This document shows positions 46,431-56,300 of a DNA stretch of 64,000 nucleotides, in pieces (position 1 is the first letter of the stretch; each line of letters begins with the position of its first letter). Origin of the DNA: Variovorax paradoxus. GTDB lineage: Bacteria; Pseudomonadota; Gammaproteobacteria; Burkholderiales; Burkholderiaceae_C. The stretch is taken from contig NZ_JAUSXL010000002.1 of the NCBI RefSeq assembly GCF_030815975.1, positions 248,001 through 312,000 on the forward strand. Direction: 5' to 3'. The translations under genes were made by a program, and so were the position numbers. Under the pieces are notes generated by a model. That model saw only the letters and a list, made by a program, of their open reading frames with translations. It ran no database searches and had not been told where the DNA came from.

Positions 46431-47146
46431 GCCAACTCTCCCTTGACGAACAGGCGGGCCTCTTCCGGCAGGGGCCCATGAAAGAAATCGTGCACCGGCA
46501 GATCGGCCAGCACGCGGCCGTGCTCGAGGTAGACCACGCGGCTCGCGAGCCGCTTGACCTGCCCGAGGTTGTGGCTCGCGAACACCAGCGTGCGGCCGGC
46601 GGCGGCTTCGGCAATGAGCGTCTCGACCTCGCGCTTGGCGGTCGGGTCGAGACTGGCCGTGGGCTCGTCGAGCAGCAGCACCGCCGGATGCAGTGCCCAG
46701 GCGCGCGCCAGCGCCACGCGCTGCTGCTGGCCGCCCGAGAGGGCGCGGGCGTTGCGCTCGGCCAGGTCCTCCAGGCCCACGCGCGCCAGCGCCGGAAGGG
46801 CGGCGCGGCAGGCATCGCGCCAGCGCATGCCGCGCAGCCACAGCGCCAGCGCCACGTTGACCACCACTGAGGCGCGCAGCATGTGCGGGCGCTGGAACAG
46901 CATGGCCTGCTGCCGGCGCGGCGCGGCGCTGGTGAAGCTCCCCGCCGCATGCGGCACCAGGCCGTGCAGCAGCCGCAGCAGCGTGGTCTTGCCGCTGCCA
47001 TTGGCGCCGATGAGGGCCACGCGCTCGCCCGCCGCGATGGTCAGGGTCGCGCCCTGCAGCGCCGCCACGCGCCCCAGGCGAACGTCGACGCCATAGAGCG
47101 CGAAGACGGTGGCGTCCACGCTCGCGAGCTGCGCGTGCTCGTTCAC
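46427..47146 (-). CDS. tupC: Tungstate-type ABC transporter ATP-binding protein
   Basis: 239-aa ATPase. Walker A is LIGANGSGKTTLLRLL, the signature ALSGGQQQRVALARA, Walker B VLLLDEPTASLD, and the switch His is in FASHNLGQ. It powers the TupB channel. The start is GTG (47146) overlapping the tupB stop (GTGA). The end overlaps the tupA start by four bases. Confidence 0.92.
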   Translation of the reverse strand: MNEHAQLASVDATVFALYGVDVRLGRVAALQGATLTIAAGERVALIGANGSGKTTLLRLLHGLVPHAAGSFTSAAPRRQQAMLFQRPHMLRASVVVNVALALWLRGMRWRDACRAALPALARVGLEDLAERNARALSGGQQQRVALARAWALHPAVLLLDEPTASLDPTAKREVETLIAEAAAGRTLVFASHNLGQVKRLASRVVYLEHGRVLADLPVHDFFHGPLPEEARLFVKGELA

Positions 47147-47901
47147 GAGCGCGCCTCCGGCCGCCACCATGCCGCCGTGCCGCCGCCTGCGCCGCCGCCG
47201 CCGTCGGCCCGCTCGCGCCAGCCCCGGACCGCGGCAATCGCGAGGTTCAGCACCAGCACCACGCCCAGCAGCACGATGCCCAGGGCCAGTGCCAGCGGCA
47301 AGTCGCCCTTGCTGGTTTCGAGCGCGATGGCGGTGGTCATCACGCGCGTGAAGCCGTCGATGTTGCCGCCCACCACCATCACCGCACCCACTTCCGAGAC
47401 CGCGCGGCCGAATGCGGCGATCAGCACCGTGAGCAGCGCGTAGCGCTCGTCCCACACCAGGAGCAGCGCGCGCACCAGCGGCCCGGCGCCGAGCGAGCGC
47501 AGTTGCTCGCCATGCGCGCGCTCGGCATCCTCGATGGCCTGGCGCGTGAGCGCCGTCACCACCGGCAGCACCAGCACCGTCTGCGCCAGCACCATGGCCT
47601 TGAAAGAAAACAGCCAGCCCAGGAAGCCGAGCGGGCCCGAGCGCGACAGCAGCAGGTAGACCACCAGCCCGACCACCACCGACGGCAGCGCCAGCAGGGT
47701 GTTCAGCAGCGTCAGCAAGCCGGCGCGGCCGCGAAAGCGCGCCACGCCCAGCCAGGCCCCCAGCAGCAGGCCCAGCCCGCAGGCCAGCACGCAGGCGCTG
47801 GCGCTGACCGCGAGCGAACGCCCGACGATGGCCAGCAGCACCGGATCGCCGGACACGAGCAGCTCCCAGGCCGCGACGGCGCTCTGTGCAAAGGTGTTCA
47901 C
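47143..47901 (-). CDS. tupB: Tungstate-type ABC transporter permease
   Basis: 252-aa inner-membrane protein with about six helices and the permease loop EQLRSLGAGPLVRALLLVWDERYALL, followed by AFGRAVSEVGAVMVVGGNI, highly typical of TupB. First gene of the tup operon in the minus direction (tupB-tupC-tupA). The palindrome 51 bases upstream probably governs its transcription. Confidence 0.93.
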   Translation of the reverse strand: MNTFAQSAVAAWELLVSGDPVLLAIVGRSLAVSASACVLACGLGLLLGAWLGVARFRGRAGLLTLLNTLLALPSVVVGLVVYLLLSRSGPLGFLGWLFSFKAMVLAQTVLVLPVVTALTRQAIEDAERAHGEQLRSLGAGPLVRALLLVWDERYALLTVLIAAFGRAVSEVGAVMVVGGNIDGFTRVMTTAIALETSKGDLPLALALGIVLLGVVLVLNLAIAAVRGWRERADGGGGAGGGTAAWWRPEARS

Positions 47902-47951
47902 GCGGTGGGCTTCATGGGTGGAAGCGCCGCAGTATCGGGGGGTACCTCGAA

Positions 47952-47979
47952 TTACCTATGCAATTCATTGCATAGGTAA
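47952..47979. promoter_or_regulatory. 28-bp palindrome upstream of tupB (probable operator)
   Basis: TTACCTATGCAAT-TC-ATTGCATAGGTAA has perfect 13-base arms around a two-base centre. It is AT-rich compared with its surroundings and lies between the M81 gene end and the tupB start. No T-run follows in the minus direction, so it reads as an operator and not a terminator. A repressor responding to oxyanion level is a reasonable guess. Confidence 0.78.
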
Positions 47980-47990
47980 AACGACCTGGG

Positions 47991-49463
47991 TCAGATCACG
48001 TCGAGCGGAAAGACCGGCCGGCGAACTTTGCTGAACGGGAACAGGCTGTAGTCCGAACTGGTCACGCCCGGGCTGTCGCACTCCACCAATGCGGCCGAGA
48101 GCGGCTCGAACACCGGCCGGCAGTACATGCGCGACTTGAGCAGCAGGAAGCGTTCCTTGCGCGGATCGAGCCCCGCGCATTCGAAGACGCCGATGTCCCA
48201 GGGCTCCTGCGTGCGCTCGGTCACCACGATGCGCGCCGCGCCAATGTCGAACAGCACCGTGCGGCCCATGCTGCTGCGCTGGCCGGTGTAGGTGGGGCCG
48301 GTGATCATGTATTCGCCGTTGCCGATGGTGCGCACCGTGCCGGTCAGCGTGACGGGCTTCTTCGACAGCCCGATGCCTGCCAGCGACACCTTGTTGCCGA
48401 GCGCGACGGTCACCTCTGCGCCCTCGCCCGCCGCGATCAGCGCGGCCACCGCCTCCGGATCGCACAGCGGACCGACGCCGATGCCGTCGAGCCCCTGCGC
48501 CAGTGCTTCCTGCAGCACGTCCATGGTGTCGCAGCTGCCACCCGACATGCAGTTGTCGCCATGGTCGAGCAGCAGCACCGGGCGCGTGGCGCCGTCGGCG
48601 ATGGCCTTGGCGCGCGCAATCGATTCGGCCAGCGGTTCGCTGCGATAGACGAAGGCCTCGCGCTCGTCCCACATCTGCGCAGCGATCCGGTCGGCCGTGG
48701 CCTGCGCGCGCTCGGGCGCTTCTGCATCGACCACCACCACGCTCATGCAGGGCGCCTCGATGTCCGACAGCGAGAAGCCGGCAAAGATCGACACTGCGAG
48801 CGATCCCGATGCTTCGGCCGCGCGCGCCGCCTCGATGGCCCGCTGCATCGCGCCGGTGAACGAGGCGCTGCGCAGCGTGTGCGCCATCAGCGGCAGCGGG
48901 TGCCAGCGCATCGCGGGCCTGCTGCGCCCCGCGAGCAGGTCGAACAGCAGGCGGCCGGCATGCTCGCCCGTCTCGTACATGTCGATGTGCGGATAGGTCT
49001 TGAAGCCGACGATCACGTCCGCATTGCCGACCATCGCAGGCGTCACGTTGGCATGCAGGTCGAGCGCCACGCCAATGGGCACGCCGGGCGCCGCGGCGCG
49101 CAGCCGCAGCAGCAGGTCACCCTCACCATCGGCGCTGTTCTGCGCCACCATGGCGCCGTGCAGGTCGAGCAGGATCGCGTCGCAGCCAGGCGCCGCATCG
49201 ACGATGCACTGCGTGAGCGTGGTGTAGGCCTCTGCATCCACAGGCCCGCTCGGATTGGCCGAGGCCGACACCGGCGTGACCAGCGTTGCGCCGGCCTGCT
49301 CGGCCAGGTCGATGAAGGCCGACATCGCGGTGCGCATGCCCTTGTTGTCCGTGTAGGCCTGCGCGCCGAACGTGGGGCCGTCAGGGCCGAAGGCCGCGAG
49401 CGGCGTGGGCACCGGCGAGAAGGTGTTGGTCTCGTGGTTGAGCCGCGCAATCAGCACCTTCAT
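47991..49463 (-). CDS. M81-family metallopeptidase (MlrC/microcystinase C-like)
   Basis: 490-aa enzyme of the M81 family. It starts KVLIARLNHETNTFSPVPT, carries the metal-binding segments LDLHGAMVAQ and LDLHANVTPAM, and has LLDHGDNCMSGGSCDT in the second half, so zinc ligands are expected at these His and Asp residues. MlrC cleaves linear microcystin peptides, but most homologues lie in unrelated catabolic operons and their substrates are unknown. It overlaps the M20 hydrolase by ATGA and shares its operon with a Liv-type transporter. Confidence 0.92.
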   Translation of the reverse strand: MKVLIARLNHETNTFSPVPTPLAAFGPDGPTFGAQAYTDNKGMRTAMSAFIDLAEQAGATLVTPVSASANPSGPVDAEAYTTLTQCIVDAAPGCDAILLDLHGAMVAQNSADGEGDLLLRLRAAAPGVPIGVALDLHANVTPAMVGNADVIVGFKTYPHIDMYETGEHAGRLLFDLLAGRSRPAMRWHPLPLMAHTLRSASFTGAMQRAIEAARAAEASGSLAVSIFAGFSLSDIEAPCMSVVVVDAEAPERAQATADRIAAQMWDEREAFVYRSEPLAESIARAKAIADGATRPVLLLDHGDNCMSGGSCDTMDVLQEALAQGLDGIGVGPLCDPEAVAALIAAGEGAEVTVALGNKVSLAGIGLSKKPVTLTGTVRTIGNGEYMITGPTYTGQRSSMGRTVLFDIGAARIVVTERTQEPWDIGVFECAGLDPRKERFLLLKSRMYCRPVFEPLSAALVECDSPGVTSSDYSLFPFSKVRRPVFPLDVI

Positions 49464-50716
49464 GACGACGCGACTCCCGCGCTTTGCAGCATCGCCTGCA
49501 GCAGCACATTGCAGCCGGCCTCGAGGTGGCCGGGCTGCGCGTCCTCGATCTCGTTGTGGCTGATGCCGTCAAGGCAGGGCACGAAGATCATCGCCGTGGG
49601 GCACACGCGCGCGAGGTACACGGCGTCGTGACCGGCGCCGCTGATCACGTTCATCCAGGTCATGCCCTGCGCCTGTGCGGCCTCTCGAATGGCCGACACC
49701 AGCGTGGGCGTGAAGGGCTGCGGAGGAAAATAGACGACCTGCTCCACCGTGGCCTCGACCTTGCCCTTGGTGGCGATGCGCTGCACCGCCTCCTTGAGTT
49801 CGGCGTCCATGGCCGACAGCACCACGTCGTCGGCCGCGCGCAGGTCGACGCTGAGCTTCACGCGGCCGGGGATCACGTTGCGCGAATTCGGATAGTTGCC
49901 GATCCAGCCGACCGTGCCGCGCGCATGCGGCGCATGGGCCAGCGCGACGCGGTTGACCTCGATCACCAGTTCGGAGGCCGCGAGCAGCGCGTCCTTGCGC
50001 AGCGCCATGGGCGTGGGACCGGCATGCGCTTCCATGCCCTGCAGCACCACGTCGTACCAGCGCTGGCCGAGCGCACCCTCGACCACGCCGATCACGCGCT
50101 CATTGGCCTCGAGCACCGGCCCCTGCTCGATATGCGCCTCGAAATAAGCACCCACGGGCGACGCCGTGACCGAAGCCGGCGCGCTGCCCGCATAGCCGAT
50201 GGAAGCCAGCGCCTCGGCCACGCTGATGCCGTCGTTGTCGCGCTGCGCGAGGGCATGCTCGAGCGTGAAGGCATCGGCGAACACGCCCGAGCCCATCATG
50301 ACGGGCACGAAGCGCGAACCCTCCTCGTTGGTCCACACGGCCACCTCGAGCGGCGCCTCGGTGACGATCTTCGCATCGTTGAGCACGCGGATCACTTCCA
50401 GCCCCGCGAGCACACCGTAGTTGCCGTCGAACTTGCCGCCCGTGGGCTGGGTGTCGATGTGGCTGCCGGTGACCACGGGCGGCCGCGTGTTGTCGCGCCC
50501 GGCGCGGCGCGCAAAGATGTTGCCGATGCGGTCGACGCGCACCTCGCAGCCGGCTTCGCGCGCCCAGCGGGTGAAAAGATCGCGGCCCTGGCGGTCGAGG
50601 TCGGTCAGCGCGATGCGGCAGACGCCGCCCTTCTCGGTGGCGCCGAGCTTCGCCAGTTCCATCAGCGAGTTCCAGAGGCGCTCGCCGTTGATGCGGAGTT
50701 GGGTTGGTGAGTTCAT
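49460..50716 (-). CDS. M20-family Zn-dependent hydrolase (N-carbamoyl-amino acid hydrolase type)
   Basis: 418-aa cytoplasmic amidohydrolase of the HyuC/AtzC/beta-ureidopropionase group. Metal ligands appear in GSHIDTQPTGGKFDGNYG, WTNEEGSRF, AHIEQGPVLE and the C-terminal SHNEIED. It should split an N-carbamoyl, ureido or similar amide from an amino acid. The exact substrate cannot be chosen. ATG 50716 starts MNSPTQLRINGERLW; an earlier ATG adds 14 residues. It sits 34 bases after livF in the same operon. Confidence 0.92.
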   Translation of the reverse strand: MNSPTQLRINGERLWNSLMELAKLGATEKGGVCRIALTDLDRQGRDLFTRWAREAGCEVRVDRIGNIFARRAGRDNTRPPVVTGSHIDTQPTGGKFDGNYGVLAGLEVIRVLNDAKIVTEAPLEVAVWTNEEGSRFVPVMMGSGVFADAFTLEHALAQRDNDGISVAEALASIGYAGSAPASVTASPVGAYFEAHIEQGPVLEANERVIGVVEGALGQRWYDVVLQGMEAHAGPTPMALRKDALLAASELVIEVNRVALAHAPHARGTVGWIGNYPNSRNVIPGRVKLSVDLRAADDVVLSAMDAELKEAVQRIATKGKVEATVEQVVYFPPQPFTPTLVSAIREAAQAQGMTWMNVISGAGHDAVYLARVCPTAMIFVPCLDGISHNEIEDAQPGHLEAGCNVLLQAMLQSAGVASS

Positions 50717-50750
50717 GGCTTTGCAAAAAGAAGAAGGGATGCGCGAAGCC

Positions 50751-51460
<710 letters not shown>

Positions 51461-51464
<4 letters not shown>

Positions 51465-52231
51465 GCCTTGCCGCCTGTGATCATGTTGCCCAGGTAGGCC
51501 GTGCGCACGCGCGCATCGGCCCGGATGTCGCCCGGCAGCCCCTCGGCGAGCACGCGGCCCAGCTGCATCACGGTCACGGTGTCGGAGATGTCCATCACGA
51601 TGTTCATGTTGTGCTCGATCAACACCACGGTGTGCGCATCGCGCAGGCCGCGGATCAGCCGCTTCATGTCGTCGAGGTCGTCGATGCCCATGCCCGAGGT
51701 GGGTTCGTCCAGGAAGATGGCCTTGGGCTTGGCGGCGAGCGCCATGCCCACTTCGAGGCGGCGCTGCTGGCCGTGCGACAGCTCGCTCGCGGGCACGCCG
51801 GCCAGCCTTTGCAGACCCACGCGCTCCAGCACCTCGGCCACGGTTTCCGCGCAAGCGCGTTCGCCGACCGGTGCGCGCCAGCAGTTCATGGCCTGGCGCG
51901 GCGCGATGCCCTGCGCCGCCACGCGCAGGTTCTCGCGCACCGAAAGGCTCGCGAACAGGCTGGTCACCTGGAACGAGCGCGCCATGCCGCGCTGCACGCG
52001 CTTGTGGTCGGGCTCGTGCGTCACGTCGTGGCCATCGAACAATATGCGGCCGCCCGTGGTGGTGCCGGTGCCCGTGAGCATGTGGAACAGCGTGGTCTTG
52101 CCGGCCCCGTTGGGCCCGATCACCGAATGCACGGTGTTGCGCTTGATCTTCAGGTCGACCCCGCCGAGCGCGGCGAACTTGCCGTAGTGCTTGGTGACGC
52201 CAATGGCTTCGATCAGGATGGGTTGCGTCAT
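51461..52231 (-). CDS. livG: Branched-chain amino acid-type ABC transporter ATPase LivG
   Basis: 256-aa ATPase with Walker A VIGPNGAGKTTLFHMLTG, signature ELSHGQQRRLEVGMALA and Walker B AIFLDEPTSGMG. The long insert after RSFQVTSLFASLSVREN is normal for LivG. ATG 52231 overlaps the livM stop; the open frame upstream belongs to livM in another phase. Confidence 0.94.
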
Positions 52232-53202
52232 GCTTTTTCTCCCTCCACGCCAGGCGCGACCGGCGCCGAAGGCGGCGCCTTGCGGAACACCCGGCGCCAT
52301 GCGCTCTCGCCAAGCCCCCAGAGGCCGCGCTGCATGCCGATGCTCACGCCGATCAGCAATAGCCCCAGCAACAGCAGCCACCGCGGCCACAGCGTGGAGA
52401 GCCAGTCGGCCAGCAGCACATAGAAGGCCGAGCCCAGCACCGAGGCAAACAGGTTGCCGGTGCCGCCGATCACGGTGATGACCAGGATCATCTCGCTCGT
52501 GTGGTATTCAGCATTCGACAGCGGCGCGATGCCGGTCATCATGGCGTGCAGGCCGCCCGCAAGACCGGTGACGGCGCCCGAGATCACGAAGGCCAGCAGC
52601 TTGAAGCGCTTGAGGTCGTAGCCCACCGCGGCGGCGCGGTCCTCGTTGTCGCGAATGGCAAGCAGCGTGCGGCCGAACACGGAGTCCGTCACGCGCAGCA
52701 GTAGGCCGAAGGCGACGAGGAACATCACAGCCACGAAGCCGTAGTACTTCCAGGGCGTGTCCATGAACGCGGGGCGAGGCACGTCGAGCAGCCCGTTGTC
52801 GCCGCCCGTGAGCCCCGAAGCCGTGTACGCCACAAAATAGAACATCTGCGCGAAGGCCAGCGTGAGCATCACGAAGTAGGTGCCGCGCTGGCGAATCGCG
52901 ACCCAGCCGACCACCGCCGCGCCCAAGGCGCCCATGGCAATGGCCGCAAGCAAGGCGAGCGGCATCGGCAGCGAAAGCCGCGTGAGCAGGATCGCGATGG
53001 TGTAGCTGCCCAGGCCGAAGAAGATGCCCTGCCCGAACGACAGCAGCCCCGTGTAGCCCAGCAGCAGGTTGCAGCCCAGCGCGGCCAGCGCATAGATCAG
53101 CACCTCGCTCGCGAGCGAGCCCGAGCGCATGCACAGCGGCAGCGCCAGCGTGACGATCAGCGCCAGCAGGAAAGTGATTTTTTTTGGCATGGCGATATTC
53201 AT
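52228..53202 (-). CDS. livM: Branched-chain amino acid-type ABC transporter permease LivM
   Basis: 324-aa inner-membrane permease with about nine helices and the LivM signature NLLLGYTGLLSFGQGIFFGLG, then SVFGRTLLAIRDNEDRAAAVGYD, where it contacts the ATPases. ATG 53202 overlaps the livH stop (ATGA); MPKK four codons later is an alternative start. Confidence 0.93.
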   Translation of the reverse strand: MNIAMPKKITFLLALIVTLALPLCMRSGSLASEVLIYALAALGCNLLLGYTGLLSFGQGIFFGLGSYTIAILLTRLSLPMPLALLAAIAMGALGAAVVGWVAIRQRGTYFVMLTLAFAQMFYFVAYTASGLTGGDNGLLDVPRPAFMDTPWKYYGFVAVMFLVAFGLLLRVTDSVFGRTLLAIRDNEDRAAAVGYDLKRFKLLAFVISGAVTGLAGGLHAMMTGIAPLSNAEYHTSEMILVITVIGGTGNLFASVLGSAFYVLLADWLSTLWPRWLLLLGLLLIGVSIGMQRGLWGLGESAWRRVFRKAPPSAPVAPGVEGEKA

Positions 53203-54060
53203 CCTCTGCGGCCGAGCAGGCCATGCGGGCGCAGCAGCAGCACGGCCGCCATCGCGATGTAGATCATCAGGCTCGCGCCCGGCGGCCAGATGGTGCTCAT
53301 GAGGCTTTGCACGATGCCGATGAGCAAGCCGCCCACCAGCGCACCGCCGAAGCTGCCGAGCCCGCCGATCACCACCACCACGAAGGCCACGCCGAGTGCC
53401 TCCACACCCATGAAAGGCTCGGCCCCGCGGATCGGCGCCGCCAGCACGCCGGCCAGCGCCGCGGTGGCCGCCCCCAGTGCGAACACCAGGCTGAACACGC
53501 GGAACACGTTGATGCCGAGCAGCGACACCATCTCGGTCGATTCGCTGCCCGCGCGCACCGCGCTGCCCAGGCGCGTGCCCTCGAGCACCCACCACAGCAG
53601 CACCGCGAGCACGGCAGTAAAGCCGATCACGAACAGCCGGTACTTGGGGTAGATGAAGCTGCCCCACATCACCACGCCCTGCAGCAGGTCGGGCGTAGCC
53701 ACGCTGTTGCCGAGCGGCCCCCAGAACACGATGACGATCTCCTGCACCGCGAGCGCAAGCCCCACGGTCACGAGAATGTGGAACTCGTGCGCCTTGGCAT
53801 AGACGCGGCGCAGCAGCAGCTTCTCGGCCAGCCAGCCGAGTGCGCCGACGAACAGCGGCACCAGCACCAGCGCGGCCCAGAAGTCGAGCCCCCACTGCAT
53901 GGCCTGGAAGCACAGGTAGGCGCCCAGCAGATAGAAGGCCCCGTGCGCAAAATTCACGAAGCGCAGCAGGCCGAACACGATGGACAAGCCAACGGCCAGC
54001 AGGGAAATACAGCATGCCGATGCCGATTCCGTTGATGGTCTGGAGCAGGTAGACGGTCAT
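53199..54060 (-). pseudogene. livH: LivH permease gene with a one-base frameshift
   Basis: The gene starts normally at ATG 54060 (MTVYLLQTINGIGIGMLYF) and its remainder, from LLAVGLSIVFGLLRFVNFAHG to LLRPHGLLGRRG, is a complete LivH permease in the next frame. An extra base in the run GGG at 54002-54004 (CCC on the coding strand) shifts the frame after residue 19. Removing it gives one continuous protein of about 286 residues. Unless this is a sequencing error, the only restart is a TTG at 53987 that loses much of the first helix. The rest of the gene shows no decay, so the event is recent or technical. Confidence 0.85.
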
Positions 54061-54085
54061 GGGCGCGTCGGTGTCCTTGGCGTGC

Positions 54086-55291
54086 TCAGGCCAGCTTGCA
54101 GCCGGTCTTGTCTACGGCAAGGAAGGACTTGCCCGAACTCACCACGTCCACATAGTCGGCCGGGTTCTTCATCTTCGACTTGGCCTTGCCCTTGAGCAGG
54201 TAGTAGTCCTTGATGACCTGATGGTCGGCCTTGCGGATTTCTTCCGTGCCCGTGAGCCCCTCGTACTTCATGCCTTCGAGCGCCGCGATCACGGCCTTCT
54301 GGTCCGCCGTGCCCGCCCGCGCGATGCCATCGATGAGGATCTTGGTGCAAATGTACGAGCCAGCGAGGCTGTAGTTGGGCACGATCTTGAGCTTGTCGGC
54401 CGTGAGCTTCACCAGGTCCTTGTTCAGCGCCGTGTCGGCCGTGTGCCAGTACTGCGCGCCGAAATAGACGCCGTCGCACAGGTCGGCGCCCAGCTCGTCG
54501 AACTGCTCCAGCCCCGACGCCCACGCAATGAGGATCGTCATGTTCTTGTGCATGCCGAAACTCACCGCCTGGCGCAGCGCGGCCGACGACTGCGCGCCGA
54601 AGTTCAAGAGCAGCAGCACGTCGGGCTTGGCCGCCATGGCGTTGGTGAGGTAGCCGCTGAACTCCTTCTCGTTGAGCGAGTGGTAGCTGTTGCCCACGTG
54701 CTCGATGCCCTTCTCCTGGAAGATGTTCTTGGCCGCACCCAAAAGTCCTTCACCGAACACGTACTGCGGCGTGATGGTGTACCAGCGCTTGGCCTTCGGC
54801 ATGGAGGCGATCAGCGGGCGCACCGTCTGCTCGATGGCGCCGAAGGTGGGCACCGACCAGCGGAAGGTGGCGGGGTTGCAGTCCTTGCCCGTGATCTCGT
54901 CGGCACCCGCGGTGGTGATGAAGATGCCGCCGGCCTTCTCGGCCTCCTTGCCCATGGCCAGCGCCTCCGACGACAGGATGCCGCCCGCAAAGAACTTGGC
55001 GCCCTGCTGCTGCGAGGCTTCCTGCACCTTGCGCACGGCAGTGGCCGGCTTGCCCTCGGTGTCGAGCACCGTGTAGGCCAGCGGGCGCTTGAGCACGCTG
55101 CCGTACTGCTCGATGGCCAGCTTCATGCCCAGGTCGGCGAACTTGCCGTTGGCCGCAAAGGCGCCCGACATCGGCACCGGGCAGCCGAAGCGGATCGCAT
55201 CGGCCGATTGGGCGAAGGCCGCGCGGCCGGCCAGCAGGGAAGCGGGAGCGGCCGACAGGGCGGCGAGCTGAAGAAGGTGTCTGCGTTGCAT
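54086..55291 (-). CDS. Branched-chain amino acid-type ABC transporter substrate-binding protein
   Basis: 401-aa periplasmic protein. The N-terminus MQRRHLLQLAALSAAPASLL has a twin-arginine-like pair followed by a hydrophobic core; cleavage is likely near AAFAQ. The mature part is a type I periplasmic-binding fold (IRFGCPVPMSGAFAANGKFADLGMKLAIEQ, GGILSSEALAMGKEAEKAGG). Ligands of this family include amino acids, amides and aromatic acids. First gene of the operon, with a GGAGAA ribosome site. Confidence 0.93.
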   Translation of the reverse strand: MQRRHLLQLAALSAAPASLLAGRAAFAQSADAIRFGCPVPMSGAFAANGKFADLGMKLAIEQYGSVLKRPLAYTVLDTEGKPATAVRKVQEASQQQGAKFFAGGILSSEALAMGKEAEKAGGIFITTAGADEITGKDCNPATFRWSVPTFGAIEQTVRPLIASMPKAKRWYTITPQYVFGEGLLGAAKNIFQEKGIEHVGNSYHSLNEKEFSGYLTNAMAAKPDVLLLLNFGAQSSAALRQAVSFGMHKNMTILIAWASGLEQFDELGADLCDGVYFGAQYWHTADTALNKDLVKLTADKLKIVPNYSLAGSYICTKILIDGIARAGTADQKAVIAALEGMKYEGLTGTEEIRKADHQVIKDYYLLKGKAKSKMKNPADYVDVVSSGKSFLAVDKTGCKLA

Positions 55292-55479
55292 GGAATTCTC
55301 CGGACGTGGATGGGAGGTACGAGAAAGGTGCTGCCTGAAGTCGGCAACGAATTTAAGCGGATAAATAGGATTAATATGCTGGTAAAAACCCGCTAGCAAT
55401 GCCCGTGCCAAAATCCGGGAAGGCCCGGGCCCGATACCTGCTCAGAGTCCCTCATCACCCCCGAAATGACCCTCTACGA
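55292..55479. promoter_or_regulatory. Divergent control region between the Liv operon and the GntR gene
   Basis: About 190 bases with an AT-rich patch at roughly 55348-55392 (GCGGATAAATAGGATTAATAT and GGTAAAAACC), standing out from the GC-rich background. It must hold promoters in both directions and the likely GntR operator. No clear palindrome can be named. Confidence 0.45.
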
Positions 55480-56265
55480 ATGAAATCGACGCAGGACGCC
55501 ATGACCTTCGGGCACACCCGCGCCAAGCGGCAGAAGCTCTCCGACGTCATCGTCGAGGAGGTCAAGCGCTGGATCGTGGCCGAGCGCAAGCAGCCCGGCG
55601 ACCGGCTGCCGAACGAGAAGGAGCTGATCGAGCTCTTCGGCTATTCGAAGAGCACGGTGCGCGAGGCGTTGAAGGCGCTGGAGGTGCGCGGGCTGGTCTC
55701 GATCCGCACCGGCCCCGGCGGCGGGGCCTACCTGCAGCAGGTGTCGGTCGACCATGCGTCGGAGCCGCTGCGCAACTTCCTGCACTTTCACCATCTGGAC
55801 GGGCACCACATCTACCAGCTGCGCAAGGTACTGGAGCCCGAGCTGGCCGTGAGCGTGGTCGGCAAGCTGACGCCCGAGCATTTCGAGCGGCTCGAGGCCA
55901 ACGTGCGCCTTTGCACGATAGAGCCCACCAACGAGGACGAGCTGCGCACCCAGCGCGAGGCCGAGCTCGCGTTTCACACCATGTTGGCCGAGGCCTGCCC
56001 CAATCCGGTGCTCTCATTCATGTGCCGCTTCCTCAACGACCTGCTGCGCGACCTCGTGGTCTACAAGAAGGCGCTGGACCATCACCACTTCGGCGAAGCC
56101 AATGTCGACTATCACACGCAGTTGCTGGCCGCATACCGCCGTGAAGACGCCGACACCGTGCGACGGTTGATGGCCGAGCACATGGTCGATGCCGAGGCGC
56201 ACATGCACGAGATGGAGGCGCACATCGGGGCCAAGCATCTGTTGCTGCCTAGTGGGCAGCGGTAG
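55480..56265 (+). CDS. FCD-type GntR-family transcriptional regulator
   Basis: 261-aa regulator. The N-terminal winged helix has RLPNEKELIELFGYSKSTVREALKALEVRGLVSIRTGPGGGAYL. The C-terminal all-helical FCD ligand domain follows (about 105-240) with ELAFHTMLAEACPNPVL and the metal-ligand-like His residues in VDYHTQLLAA and HMVDAEAHM. It is divergent from the Liv/M20/M81 operon and is its likely regulator, sensing the transported compound or a breakdown product. An in-frame GTG or CTG further upstream is possible; ATG 55480 fits family length. Confidence 0.92.
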   Translation: MKSTQDAMTFGHTRAKRQKLSDVIVEEVKRWIVAERKQPGDRLPNEKELIELFGYSKSTVREALKALEVRGLVSIRTGPGGGAYLQQVSVDHASEPLRNFLHFHHLDGHHIYQLRKVLEPELAVSVVGKLTPEHFERLEANVRLCTIEPTNEDELRTQREAELAFHTMLAEACPNPVLSFMCRFLNDLLRDLVVYKKALDHHHFGEANVDYHTQLLAAYRREDADTVRRLMAEHMVDAEAHMHEMEAHIGAKHLLLPSGQR

Positions 56266-56300
56266 CCGGATTGGCTGCCGCACAGTAAAAGGCGCTGTTG

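Noticed and set aside
47952..47979. Palindrome read as a terminator for the M81 gene
   Set aside because: No T-run follows in the direction of transcription, and the position fits an operator for tupB better.
52228..54060. A fused 610-aa LivH-LivM protein
   Set aside because: The frame is LivH only for its first 19 codons, then nonsense until LivM; the fusion is an artefact of the livH frameshift.
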